From positions 1-63,039 of the forward strand of contig JAHLLM010000035.1 in the NCBI GenBank assembly GCA_020444175.1: a stretch of DNA of 63,039 nucleotides, read 5' to 3'. This document shows positions 44,799 to 54,323 of this stretch, in pieces; position 1 is the stretch's first letter; every line of letters begins with the position of its first letter. Both the position numbers and the translations under genes were made by a program. The stretch is from Desulfobulbaceae bacterium (GTDB lineage: Bacteria > Desulfobacterota > Desulfobulbia > Desulfobulbales > SURF-16). The notes beneath the pieces were generated by a model, which made no database searches, had not been told where the DNA came from, and saw only the letters and a program-made list of their open reading frames with translations.

Positions 44799-47141
44799 TC
44801 AATCCGAATCCTGGTTGACTCCATATTCATTTGATGAGGAGCTCGTGATATTAACATAGAGGTTCTCGCCATGCTGGTTATTAAATCTAGCTGTATTCCG
44901 GTCAATAAGGCTGCCCACAGTAGATATTCCGTTGCCGAAATTATTATTTGCAATATTATCAATTATTACACTGGAAGACGTTGCGTAAATACCATGTGCA
45001 CCATTATGACTCGCATTACATTTTTCCACGTGAGCGCTACCCATAACCCGAACACCATTTCCACCATTATAAAGAGCTGTGCATTCTTTAACAAAAGTAC
45101 TTGTGCCATAAAGTTGTATACCATCACCACCATTGTATACAGCCTTGATATTAACAACTCGATGGTAGCTTGGGTCCCAAAATGAATTTGCATTACTCCT
45201 AATACCTGTATCTCCAAAATTTCCGATACTACCGTTTTTTATCTGTACATTCGTTTGATCACCTATATATATCCCGCTGCCAGCACCGGCGGCACCAGGT
45301 CCGGTGATTTTATAATCTTTGAGATCAATAATCACATCATCAGCATTGACGGCGATACCGTGTGCTGAGGTATCAGTAAGAGACAAGTTGCCGGTCAGGT
45401 AATACTGTCCAGAGCTTGTAATGATATACGGCAAGTACTGAATAGGAACAGGAGGCATACTTGAGACAACACTCCCTGCACAGTCAACCGTATTGCCAAA
45501 AAAACGGTTTCCAGACATGCTATTATCCGGACTTACAAAATAAATTCCATTGTTGGAGTTACTTACCATGTTGCCTTCAATGGTATTTCCAGCATCCAGT
45601 ACCTTAATATTGTTCTGTAAGTTTCCATTCAGGGTATTTCCTTTGATCTGGGAATCAAAAGATACTTGAATTCCGCTGTATGCGGGAAGATTCGCCTGGT
45701 TGTTTTCAGCGACCGTATTATTTAGTATTGTCGAACCTCGCTGACTTTGAATACCTGAAAAAGTATTTTCGTGAACAGTATTACCAGTTACTGTACAAAA
45801 ATCATTAAGTGATATTCCAATCCCTCCATTACTTCTCACTGCATTTCCTCTTATCGTAGAGCCGGTATCTGAAACAATTCCAATACTATTATTATTGAAG
45901 CTCGTATTGCCTGTTATTGTTGACCCAGATCCACCATAAATACCATATCCACCGTTATCCCTGACAGTACAATCTTTAATCAGATTTCCTGAACCACGAA
46001 GCATCATACCGGTCCCACCATTTCCGAGAACCCTGACTTCAACAATACGATGGCTCTTTGCAGCAAGTCCTGACTCATAAACTCCCACAGAACCAAAACC
46101 TGCTATTGTACCGTTTCTTATTTCCACGTTGGAACGGTTATACAAGTAAATGCCATTTCCAGTGCCAGAACCAGGCCCGCTGATACTAAATCCCATGAAG
46201 TCGATGGTAACATTATCAGCAGCAACAGTGATTCCGTTTGCTGCGGTACCTGAAAGATTCAAATCAGCAGTTAAATAATAGGATCCTGAAGCAGAAATTA
46301 TAAAAGGAAGTGATGAGATAGGTGTACGGACCTCATCAGCCGCAGCGTCAATGATCTCACTTGCATGTTGTCCATCAAGTAGATCAGCGTCAAGTGTTGA
46401 TCCAGCACCATCAGTTGCCTGGATGGCAGCTAGTGCATCCGCATCAGCGTATTTTGCATGATGAACAGAAGGAGAGAGGGAATGGGAAATAAGGTCTGAC
46501 AATCGGATGACTGTTGAAGGTATCTGAGCATCTGCTGCTTGACCGGTTAGTTCGGTAAAACTGGTTGTTTTATCATGGTTCAGCGGGTTAGTATCTGCCT
46601 TTACGCCCATTGCTGTGACTGCGTCAGTATGGGTGTATTTTGAATGGTGCGCTGAAGGATCAGCAGTATGGAGGTTGTACTCTGATGCAGCAACAAAAGC
46701 TGTTGCATCCATACCGGCCAGGGTTTCTGCGTCTGCTGCCATATCAGCCCATATTGCGGAAGGAACACTTGTTATAGAGGTCCGAGGTGAAAGGGTTTCC
46801 CCATCCACGCTTACCTCAAGCCATAATTCATAGTTGCTACTGAAGTTAATTGGATCACCAAGACCACCACTGTCACTCCCCAACATCACATTATAAATGC
46901 CGTTAGTCACATTGACGCTGTGTTTTTCCTCAAAGATCAAATCTGCAATATCTTCCGAAGTCGGATCCAGCCATATAGTAAATTTCATGACCAGTGCCGG
47001 ATCATTTACGGGGGCACCAAGTGAATCAGTCAATTTTCCTTGATAGTTTATATAAGGCACTACTGCCCAAGTACATACTGACCAAAAAAGTGTCAAAGTA
47101 ATCAGCACTGCTTGAAGCATATATATGCTTGATTTAATCAT
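44799..47141 (-). CDS. Exported right-handed beta-helix protein (NosD-like PbH1 repeats)
   Basis: About 780 residues from ATG 47141 (MIKSSIYMLQAVLITLTLFW), with GGAGG 6 bases upstream. The signal peptide ends near TWAVV. Residues about 25-110 form a strand-rich domain (INYQGKLTDSLGAPV) and about 125-260 a linker with HSKYTHTDAVTAMG and HHAKYADADALAAI units, a pattern seen in tail-fibre-like and surface proteins. Two beta-helix blocks follow (about 270-530 and 545-780), each opening with an IISASGSYYLT or ITSSGQYYLT strand and repeating GNGIY, GSTITGNT and similar rungs. Such folds bind or cut polysaccharides; no catalytic site is evident. It precedes no gene tightly; the signal peptidase gene is 48 bases upstream. 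Confidence 0.85.
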   Translation of the reverse strand: MIKSSIYMLQAVLITLTLFWSVCTWAVVPYINYQGKLTDSLGAPVNDPALVMKFTIWLDPTSEDIADLIFEEKHSVNVTNGIYNVMLGSDSGGLGDPINFSSNYELWLEVSVDGETLSPRTSITSVPSAIWADMAADAETLAGMDATAFVAASEYNLHTADPSAHHSKYTHTDAVTAMGVKADTNPLNHDKTTSFTELTGQAADAQIPSTVIRLSDLISHSLSPSVHHAKYADADALAAIQATDGAGSTLDADLLDGQHASEIIDAAADEVRTPISSLPFIISASGSYYLTADLNLSGTAANGITVAADNVTIDFMGFSISGPGSGTGNGIYLYNRSNVEIRNGTIAGFGSVGVYESGLAAKSHRIVEVRVLGNGGTGMMLRGSGNLIKDCTVRDNGGYGIYGGSGSTITGNTSFNNNSIGIVSDTGSTIRGNAVRSNGGIGISLNDFCTVTGNTVHENTFSGIQSQRGSTILNNTVAENNQANLPAYSGIQVSFDSQIKGNTLNGNLQNNIKVLDAGNTIEGNMVSNSNNGIYFVSPDNSMSGNRFFGNTVDCAGSVVSSMPPVPIQYLPYIITSSGQYYLTGNLSLTDTSAHGIAVNADDVIIDLKDYKITGPGAAGAGSGIYIGDQTNVQIKNGSIGNFGDTGIRSNANSFWDPSYHRVVNIKAVYNGGDGIQLYGTSTFVKECTALYNGGNGVRVMGSAHVEKCNASHNGAHGIYATSSSVIIDNIANNNFGNGISTVGSLIDRNTARFNNQHGENLYVNITSSSSNEYGVNQDSD

Positions 47142-47189
47142 TTCATTCCTCCAACCTGTTATATTGCCGGTCAAAACTCAGGCTACTAT

Positions 47190-47666
47190 TCAGTTATTTG
47201 TTGCTTTAATAATCTTTACAACTCGCCCAATAACCTGATCCTGAGAAATGAGTCCAAGCCGCCGACTGTCCCGGCTGTTTGCGTGGCTATCTCCCAATAC
47301 AAACAAGGTATTATTGGGTATTGTCCATTTGTATCGTTCCAGTTGTCTGATGGTCGCTTGCCATTTTGCTGGGTCGATAACACTTTTCTTCCTGCCATTC
47401 ACAATAAGTGCGCCATCCTTAACCGAAACCGTATCTCCAAACACAGCAACTACCCTTTTTATCATTGGGTTCTTCCTGTGCTTGAATGAAATCGCTACTA
47501 AATCCTCTCGGGTAATTGTGCGATTAATAATTTCCTGTACAACAACATTATCACCTGGCACCAGAGACGGTGACATAGATAAACCAGCGACGGTATAAAC
47601 TCGTTCTGCACCTGCAGGTGCTACGAGGATTAAAAATAAAATAAATAAAAAAATAATTTTTTTCAT
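47190..47666 (-). CDS. Small type I signal peptidase (S26 family)
   Basis: A 158-residue protease. The N-terminus (MKKIIFLFILFLILVAPAGA) is a single hydrophobic segment that could be an anchor or a cleaved signal. Box B is GLSMSPSLVPGD with nucleophile S30. The general base is K69 in MIKRVVAVFGDTV. Box E is GDSHANSRDSRRLG (124-137). It is much shorter than housekeeping LepB (over 200 residues, two helices). It starts upstream of the beta-helix gene on the same strand and sits in a block of exported proteins, so it may process a restricted set of substrates. GGAGAG precedes the ATG. Confidence 0.88.
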   Translation of the reverse strand: MKKIIFLFILFLILVAPAGAERVYTVAGLSMSPSLVPGDNVVVQEIINRTITREDLVAISFKHRKNPMIKRVVAVFGDTVSVKDGALIVNGRKKSVIDPAKWQATIRQLERYKWTIPNNTLFVLGDSHANSRDSRRLGLISQDQVIGRVVKIIKATNN

Positions 47667-48155
47667 TTTACTCTCCGTACTATCAATGTTTGCTTTTTAT
47701 AAAATCCTGCAAATTTTAATCCGCCCAATAGAAACCCATGGACCATGCGGAAAAATGCCATACATTTTAGGCAGTTAATGTTTTTTTGGGGGAGTCTAAT
47801 ACACAGGCAACAAGGTGATATGATAATGGGTCATTTAACCAAAGGGCAGGGGTTTTCCCTGCCAGGTACAGTTAATAAATGCGCATTACTGGGTGAGGTG
47901 GTCCGATTTGTTTGGACAGGTTCATAGGCTTTTTTCCGTCATTCATCATTTCACTTGCAGACGCTCTCATCAGCTTAGCAGGAAAGCTGATCGAAAATAA
48001 AATTCTCAATTAAAACAAACTAAAGTTGTTCGGCTGCCACGGTAACTTCAGAATTTTCTTTGAAACCTCACATTTTATATTCTTGTAAAGATATGCGATC
48101 AAATCGCAGAAATCTTAAAAAAACCGTCAATGCTGCAGTGCGTGTTGACAGATTC
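47667..48155. other. Gap with two hairpins
   Basis: About 490 bases without a gene. GGGCAGG...CCCTGCC (47844-47862) and ATCAGCTT...AAGCTGAT (47969-47991) are hairpins; either could end transcription of the protease gene at 48156, but neither has a good T tract. Confidence 0.4.
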
Positions 48156-51100
48156 TTATAATCCAAACTGATCAGCAAACTCGCTCACTGATAGCCCGGC
48201 AGGGTCATCGATGAATCGAAAAATATCGTTCCCGTCCACATCTCCGTCCTGATCCAGGTCACTGGAGGCATAGCAGTCCAATCCTTCATCAATATTTCCA
48301 TCGCAGTTGTTGTCTATATTGTCACAAATTTCATTGGCGCCGGGAAATATAGTATCAACATGATCATTGCAGTCCCCTTGATTAACAGTAAATCCATCAA
48401 GGTCATGATCAATGTCATCCGGGTTAATAGCAACGGAGAACGGGGCGTCACTTACATCATTTATTCGAGAGTCATAGGTGTTTGAAATCCTTATGAGCCA
48501 TTTCGCTTCAAACCAGTCGCTGATCGTCCATTTGTAAAGATTGGTGTTGGTGGTGGAATCAACGATGTGTTTCCATTCTTTCCCTCCATCAACACTGAAT
48601 TCAATCTTTACAAACGATGCATCATGGGTCGAGTCCCAGGTTATGTCAACTGTGTCTCCCAGGTAATACTCTTCACCGCCATTGGGAGCCGTGACCTTAA
48701 GAGATGGCAGTTCGGTTGCAAAGATGTCACTGGTGTCTGAGACAGGCATATCGACAAGACTGACACGTATGCGGCAATCCTGACCGGGGTTCCAGGTAAC
48801 CTGAAATTCTTCATGACCGTCATTTGGCACCCCTTCTGCCGGGGTGAGTAAAGTCCAAATAATTTGGTTGCAACTCTCTTCTATGATCACCTTATGGTCG
48901 GTGGCCGATAAATTTGTGGACCAGTTCACAGTGCGGTTTTCCCCCAGATACCAGACATCACCTTCTGCCGGTCTTGTCACCGTTAGAAGCGGCTCTAAAA
49001 TCGACAAGGGTACGGAAGTGTAGCTGTTTACAAGTGGATAGCCCGCATAACTTATTTTGATACGGCAGTTATCGGAAGTCGGGCCCATGACATTGGCCCA
49101 GACAAAATAGCCGTCATCTTCTGTGGCTGCGGCCAGAGTTGTCCAGTTGATCCCTCCGTTCCGGCTCAGCTCAATCTTCACCATGCCGCCGCTGCCAATG
49201 GAATTCCAGCGGATTACCCCGTACCCTCCCATATACCAGTTTTCACCACCGGCTGGTTCAGTGAGAAAAATCTGGGGCATGATCTTAAACTGGTCGCTCC
49301 AGTCATTAACTAAATCTTCCGGCGATCTGACCCATATCTGTACAGTTTCTGAGGGAAAGATATTTGTGGGCACCTGCCAGAGATAGGAGCCGTCATTCTC
49401 CGTGTTACTGGTGATATTCATCAGATGGGTGGCGCCCAGGTCATAACTGTAAGACAGGGTTACATAAGAACCATCGCCCACGGAATCCCATTTTATTTCA
49501 TAGGTTTCTCCCATTTTCCAGACCGGCTTTGAATCGAATTTGCCAAGCTTTGGCTGGGTAATGGTAATAGAACGGGGGCCGGCCAGAGTGAAGGTGCCCG
49601 CGGTCCAGTCTTTTATCGGAGTAGTGGTGTCGGCATAATAGACTCGCATCCGGCATTGAGAGGATAGAGGAAGCGAGCTGTCGATTAACCACATGTGTCT
49701 TCCATCCGAAAGGGTCTGCAAGTTCGGCACCGAGCCCCAGGTGCCCCCGTTGTCATAGGAAATCTCAAAGGCAACAGGTCGGCTGACATCCATACTGCTC
49801 CGTCGGATTTCGACATAATCGCCCACGTAAAAGGTTTCTCCGCCATTGGGATAAATCATCTCCACTGCGGGAGCGGTATAAAGTGAGAATGTTGGGCTAA
49901 TCCCTGCAACAGAAGGAAAATCAAGAGAAGTGACCCGAATCTGGGAGTGCTGTCCAACCTTGTTGATCGGCCAGTTGTAAAAACCGTAGTCAGTGGAAGG
50001 GGATGAAAAAGAAAGATTTGACCAGGTATTGCCGTTATCGGTGCTCAGTTCAATCCGGACATTTTTAAGGGAATTGTCAAGACCAACAATCTGCCAGAAT
50101 ATAGGCAGAGTTTCCCCAACATAGAATGTTTCGCCCTCCTTGGGATTGGTGATATTGATAAATGTCCCAGGGCCATCCGCAATGGCAAAATATCCACTTA
50201 TGTTGGAGAGAAAATCATAGGCATCGGAAATGATTTTTATCCGACAGGTGGTTGAGGCGGGTGCCGTTACAAGCCAGTTATAACTGCCTGTATTGGGAAC
50301 ATTAACAGCAAGCGGACTCCATGTCAGGCCGTTGTCACGGCTGATGTGCAGAGAAACAGTCGTACCGGCAAGATACGCGGAGTTCCAGGTAATGGTGCGG
50401 TTTTCGCCAACCCACCAGGTGCCGCCATTTCCTTCTGGCGGATTGGTCAAAGTAAGGGAGCGGGCCCGTACATCAACCTTTCCCCAGAGATGGGTCGTGT
50501 CATCAAAACTCAGGCTGTCTCCCCACACTCCGTCCGCCAGGATCTGGGCAACCAGATAATAGGAGCCGGTGGGAATATCCCCGGGAATCTGGCCGGCAAA
50601 ATCATAGACCGTCCAGGTCTCAGGGGCAAAATTAGTCATATTCCACTCACCTACAAGATAGTTCGATGGGCCCTTGGTGGTGGAGAGGTAAAGACTGAAT
50701 CTGGCGCCGTCAACATCTTCGGTACCGGTGTTTTCAATGGTCATGCCATGAACCGTGATGGTATCACCGCTCAGATAATAGGCAGGGGGAACGCGATCGG
50801 CTACAGCATTCTGCCAGTCGCCGTTGCTGTTGGCAAATTTGGAAATGACTGCCATGTTGTCAAACTCATTCATAACTGCCAGGGGAGGGAATGGAATCCC
50901 GTTGAAGTACTGCGGGGTGCCGTAAACCTCTCGCAGCAGTTTGACATCCGGAGCATGCAGCATAAAGTCCTGCACCGTTTCTCTATGGTTGGAATGCATG
51001 ATCGTGGGCACGTCAAACTGATAATCACCATCAGGATGCTTCAGCCCAAGAGCATGACCCAATTCGTGAATGGCTACGCTGTGATAATAGATGTGATCCG

Positions 51101-51551
51101 TGTTGTCTTCGGCAAAATCTTTGTCATAGGTCCATTTGTAATTGGCATTAAAGGCGACATCACTTTCCACTGCTTCTTCGCACCAATCACCCGGCCAAAA
51201 CCAGCGCATGCAGACCGCAATTGTACCTGGATCCCAGCTCTTTCCCTGGTTTTCCATGTTTTCATCGGTTGCCAATCCGGCAAACTCGCTGTCAAAATTA
51301 TAGGTTCCCCAGGAACCGTCATCATCGGTCTCGCCAAAAAAGTCTGCATAACGGTTATAGAGGTCAAACATGATTCGCTCGTTTGGTATAAAGGCGGGAT
51401 CAGTCTCCGCGACCTGTTCCATGATCAAACGGAGATCTGCGTAGCCGCAAGTGTCAAGGGTTGCCGCCTGAACATGAACTGTCGAGTTGATAAGCAAAAA
51501 CACAAGGAACGTATAAACAACGGAAAGAAAGGGGGATTTTTTGTTTTTCAT
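48156..51551 (-). CDS. Exported matrixin-like metalloprotease with Ig-like repeats and MopE-type calcium motif
   Basis: A 1131-residue exported protein; the signal peptide ends near HVQAA. The catalytic domain (about 35-215) has HELGHALGLKH at 162-172, the zinc-binding motif of metzincins, and a Met-turn in TIMHSNH. A CARDB-like domain (about 245-330) follows. Then about eight Ig-like units occur, each opening like NPPEGNGGTWWVGENRTITWNS, the Kre9/KNH-type domain of surface proteins. The C-terminus (about 1050-1131) has a MopE-like motif (GDCNDHVDTIFPGANEICD) and a dockerin-like loop DLDQDGDVDGND. It probably cuts extracellular proteins. GGGGGG precedes the ATG, inside the end of the 253-residue gene. 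Confidence 0.9.
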   Translation of the reverse strand: MKNKKSPFLSVVYTFLVFLLINSTVHVQAATLDTCGYADLRLIMEQVAETDPAFIPNERIMFDLYNRYADFFGETDDDGSWGTYNFDSEFAGLATDENMENQGKSWDPGTIAVCMRWFWPGDWCEEAVESDVAFNANYKWTYDKDFAEDNTDHIYYHSVAIHELGHALGLKHPDGDYQFDVPTIMHSNHRETVQDFMLHAPDVKLLREVYGTPQYFNGIPFPPLAVMNEFDNMAVISKFANSNGDWQNAVADRVPPAYYLSGDTITVHGMTIENTGTEDVDGARFSLYLSTTKGPSNYLVGEWNMTNFAPETWTVYDFAGQIPGDIPTGSYYLVAQILADGVWGDSLSFDDTTHLWGKVDVRARSLTLTNPPEGNGGTWWVGENRTITWNSAYLAGTTVSLHISRDNGLTWSPLAVNVPNTGSYNWLVTAPASTTCRIKIISDAYDFLSNISGYFAIADGPGTFINITNPKEGETFYVGETLPIFWQIVGLDNSLKNVRIELSTDNGNTWSNLSFSSPSTDYGFYNWPINKVGQHSQIRVTSLDFPSVAGISPTFSLYTAPAVEMIYPNGGETFYVGDYVEIRRSSMDVSRPVAFEISYDNGGTWGSVPNLQTLSDGRHMWLIDSSLPLSSQCRMRVYYADTTTPIKDWTAGTFTLAGPRSITITQPKLGKFDSKPVWKMGETYEIKWDSVGDGSYVTLSYSYDLGATHLMNITSNTENDGSYLWQVPTNIFPSETVQIWVRSPEDLVNDWSDQFKIMPQIFLTEPAGGENWYMGGYGVIRWNSIGSGGMVKIELSRNGGINWTTLAAATEDDGYFVWANVMGPTSDNCRIKISYAGYPLVNSYTSVPLSILEPLLTVTRPAEGDVWYLGENRTVNWSTNLSATDHKVIIEESCNQIIWTLLTPAEGVPNDGHEEFQVTWNPGQDCRIRVSLVDMPVSDTSDIFATELPSLKVTAPNGGEEYYLGDTVDITWDSTHDASFVKIEFSVDGGKEWKHIVDSTTNTNLYKWTISDWFEAKWLIRISNTYDSRINDVSDAPFSVAINPDDIDHDLDGFTVNQGDCNDHVDTIFPGANEICDNIDNNCDGNIDEGLDCYASSDLDQDGDVDGNDIFRFIDDPAGLSVSEFADQFGL

Positions 51552-51553
51552 TA

Positions 51554-52315
51554 TTATTTCCCCCCTTCGTTTGCTTGCATTTCTTCAATTTTGGTAACAA
51601 AGTCTTCCAGGGTCATCAGTGTTTCCGCTTTCTGTAGCATGAGAGATTTGTCGCTGGCCTCAGGATTTACGCGAGAGGCGGAAAGCGCCCCGGAACCGGG
51701 TACTGGTTGAGCGATGGCCGTGGACAAAGTATTATCCTGCAGAAGCATGGTTTTCTTTCTTGCTTTTCCGTGTGCGATTCCGAGGTTCGCCCTTGAACCG
51801 CGCATGATTTTGCCTTTTTTGTCTACCGCGATAATGGCACGTTTGCCATAGGTTAATGGATGAAGTGTGCCGGTAATGTCATCAGTAACGACGCGAAACA
51901 GGCCTTGACTGCCGCCGATAACCGGACTGAAGTAGGATTTGCCGTCTGATCGGGCCAGAACGATGTACAGGCTCTGCAGATCAAAATCCGGAACATCCGA
52001 GACCTGGAGTATCCCCTCTGCGGTTTCCCCGCCGGCAAAGGTGAGGACAACTTCTCCTTCAGGCTTTTCAGCAGAGCGGTCTCTGACAAAAAGGATCCTG
52101 TCAATGGCAAATGTGACATCAGTGTTAATCATCCTCGGCTTTTCCGTATAACGGGATTCTTTGTCAACAACCCTACCGACAAAAGCCAGATCCGCCTGGG
52201 CAATTATTTCGTCAAACTGGACGTGCTGCATCATGGCGGAAGATTGAGAGTGAGTCAAAAATTGCACGGCAGCAAGGGTAATAATCAGAAAAAAGAAAAT
52301 TCTCATTTGTCGCAT
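51554..52315 (-). CDS. Exported protein coupled to the metalloprotease (unknown)
   Basis: A 253-residue protein with a signal peptide (about 1-27, ending SQSSAMM). The mature part starts with VQFDEIIAQADLAFVGRVVD and continues as alternating strands (VTFAIDRILFV, VVLTFAGGETAEG, LYIVLARSDGKSYFSPVIGG). This OB- or Ig-like pattern is seen in proteins found beside secreted peptidases. The C-terminus is helical and acidic. Its stop lies two bases before the protease ATG, so the two are translated together. It may be an inhibitor, chaperone or stabiliser of the protease; that is inference from coupling only. GAGGAAATAA precedes the start. Confidence 0.7.
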   Translation of the reverse strand: MRQMRIFFFLIITLAAVQFLTHSQSSAMMQHVQFDEIIAQADLAFVGRVVDKESRYTEKPRMINTDVTFAIDRILFVRDRSAEKPEGEVVLTFAGGETAEGILQVSDVPDFDLQSLYIVLARSDGKSYFSPVIGGSQGLFRVVTDDITGTLHPLTYGKRAIIAVDKKGKIMRGSRANLGIAHGKARKKTMLLQDNTLSTAIAQPVPGSGALSASRVNPEASDKSLMLQKAETLMTLEDFVTKIEEMQANEGGK

Positions 52316-52646
52316 TTATTTCCTCATTTTAATTAGTTGGTGGTCCTGTCAATTCCGCTCGTCCAATTGATCTTGCCTCAAATAGATACGTCTTTGTTAA
52401 ACTTCTCTTCGGAAAATGATTCATCAACCGCCTATCCACAACTGCTCTGAAATCTTTTCAGGCAATTGAATCATTCTGTCACTGTATGAACTATCTGTCT
52501 GGGCCGTGCCGCCGCCTCAATTTCGACTCAATTACACAGAGTTTTGTGAGGAGAGATCTTTTCAGCAGGTTGCTTCACAATGAAATCGGTTTTTGTCGCT
52601 AAAATTTACACATTTTGATATTTTGACATCAACAAGTTGATGAAAT

Positions 52647-52677
52647 TAAAATGGCAAGGGCCGAAACCCTGCCATTA
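52647..52677 (-). terminator. Hairpin after the PEP-CTERM gene
   Basis: On the minus strand AATGGCAGGG pairs with CCCTTGCCATT (one bulge) around a short loop, followed by TTAATTT. It lies about 55 bases after the stop at 52732. A plausible but weak terminator. No gene is seen in 52316-52731. Confidence 0.5.
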
Positions 52678-52731
52678 TTTGTAATGATGAGATATGGTAT
52701 CTCTTCCAACAGAAAAGGAATTTCTCATCTT

Positions 52732-53406
52732 TTATGCTTTCTTTTTTCGCCTGAGTCCAGCGAGTCCGGCAAGTCCGGAACCAAGAAGCCAGACAGCGCC
52801 TGGTATTGGAACCGCCGATACTTGAATGTCATCAAAAACTCCGCTGGTATTTCCGGAGCCCATCACTGAAAACGCCAACGCCACGCTTGTTGTTGCGGAA
52901 TCGGTGGTAAATTGAAATGTCTCTGTGGTCCAGTCAAATAATGCAGGTGTAGGGAAGAGTAAATGAGAGAAGATTGTGGAGTTATCAGCCGCAACGACAT
53001 CGACAACTGACGTATCCGCAACATAACCGTAACGGTCATCTCCAGCGTGCATAAAAGAGACAGTATATGTCGTTTCAGGTAAAACAGAAAATACGTTATA
53101 AATTCTATCAAAACCCGTATTCCCAAAACTACCGATGCTTGTGGTTCCATCATAAGCACCAGCATTTTGCAGCAGGCCTGCATAATATTCACCCTCAGCA
53201 GCCGGTTTACTCTCCGAACTCCTTATTCTATCACCATCTGTATGCGAAGCCTTCCAGACAACAACAGAATCGCTTTGGAGAAAGGGCATTGAATATACGG
53301 AATATCCCTCCTCAAATCCCGGGCTAATTATTGCAGCGCCGGCACTACCCATTATTCCCAATACAAAAAAACCGATAGTCAATCCAACTAAAAACTTTTT
53401 TTTCAT
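52732..53406 (-). CDS. PEP-CTERM-type exported protein
   Basis: A 224-residue protein with a signal peptide (about 1-24, ending SAGAA) and a C-terminal sorting signal: VPIPGAVWLLGSGLAGLAG, then RRKKKA. This is the PEP-CTERM plan (proline motif, membrane helix, basic tail) in its PGA variant. The middle (about 30-190) is a jelly-roll-like domain with DWTTETFQFTTDSATTSVAL and GVFDDIQVSAVPI. PEP-CTERM proteins are cut by an exosortase and linked to exopolysaccharide production; no exosortase gene is in the window. Confidence 0.88.
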   Translation of the reverse strand: MKKKFLVGLTIGFFVLGIMGSAGAAIISPGFEEGYSVYSMPFLQSDSVVVWKASHTDGDRIRSSESKPAAEGEYYAGLLQNAGAYDGTTSIGSFGNTGFDRIYNVFSVLPETTYTVSFMHAGDDRYGYVADTSVVDVVAADNSTIFSHLLFPTPALFDWTTETFQFTTDSATTSVALAFSVMGSGNTSGVFDDIQVSAVPIPGAVWLLGSGLAGLAGLRRKKKA

Positions 53407-53557
53407 TTTCTTTTCCGCTTTTTTTATGACTCATTTCCTATCTATTTAATTCATCAATTCCTTCGAAACCTCACACCGATCTCCAGCATAACGTATAATC
53501 GCAAAATGCCAGTTTTGCTATACTTAAACATTTATTCAAGTTTCAACTGCTTATTTA

Positions 53558-53776
53558 GTATCTGTCCAGAAATAGGTCATTTCGGAGTCTCGTAAACTCG
53601 CTTACCTGTTTGAGATCAAGGATTGCGCAAAAAATTACCGGAGGCATATATACGATATCTCGGAGTCTCGCCGAGGCTCGCTTACCGGAGGATAATTTTT
53701 TAAGCATGACGAAGATATCGGGCAGGTACGCGAGCCCGCGAGACTCCGAAAGGGCCTTTTATTTATGGACAGGCAC
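53558..53776. mobile_element. MITE copy 2 (219 bp), reverse orientation to copy 1
   Basis: It begins GTATCTGTCCAGAAATAGG and ends CCTTTTATTTATGGACAGGCAC, the reverse of copy 1. It is flanked by a perfect TATTTA duplication (53552-53557 and 53777-53782). Internal cggagtctcg palindromes match copy 1, with about 27 extra bases. No gene. Confidence 0.85.
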
Positions 53777-54210
53777 TATTTAAGCCTGCAATTATTGATC
53801 CAAGAAAAAGTCATATTGCGTTGTTTGTGTTTGTTGTAACAATATCAACAATGTGGAAATTAAAAAAAATAAACTGTACCACTATGTGCCACTAACCAGC
53901 GGGAAATATAGCGATTTTGGCATTTGTTGAGCTATTTCACCCAGAATATTTGGGCTCGAATGATGCCGTGGTTCTCCCTCGCAAAAACTCGTCCCTACTG
54001 AAACCATTGATAAAATTGAGTTCGCCTGATACCATTTCAGTTATTATGGAAACGATTATTTTCTCCGTTTTTATCATCAGACTTGCGCATAATATGAACA
54101 AGAAGTTCCTCATAGGAAATCTTGCTCTTCGGCTGCAATTAATGGTGATTAGGCTGTCGGTCAACCCACCGAAAATCCACAAAATAAACCGTCTTTTCGG
54201 GGTAATCCTT

Positions 54211-54323
54211 GCATTTTGCTGACAGGCCGGCATTTTGGAAATATGTGGAGAGTTTGTTTTTCTGGAAAAATGGAAAAAATATCCAAAAAAAAGGAAAAGT
54301 TCGGGGTGTTTCACATGTTTTAC
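54211..54323 (+). repeat. 113-bp direct repeat, copy 2
   Basis: Same orientation and sequence as 44424-44536, about 9.8 kb away. The two copies bracket most of the secretion block (beta-helix protein, signal peptidase, metalloprotease, PEP-CTERM protein). It could mark ends of a transferred segment or be a dispersed element. Confidence 0.85.

Noticed and set aside
50346-51710. Plus-strand 454-residue frame opposite the metalloprotease
   Set aside because: Antisense shadow crossing the junction of two real genes.
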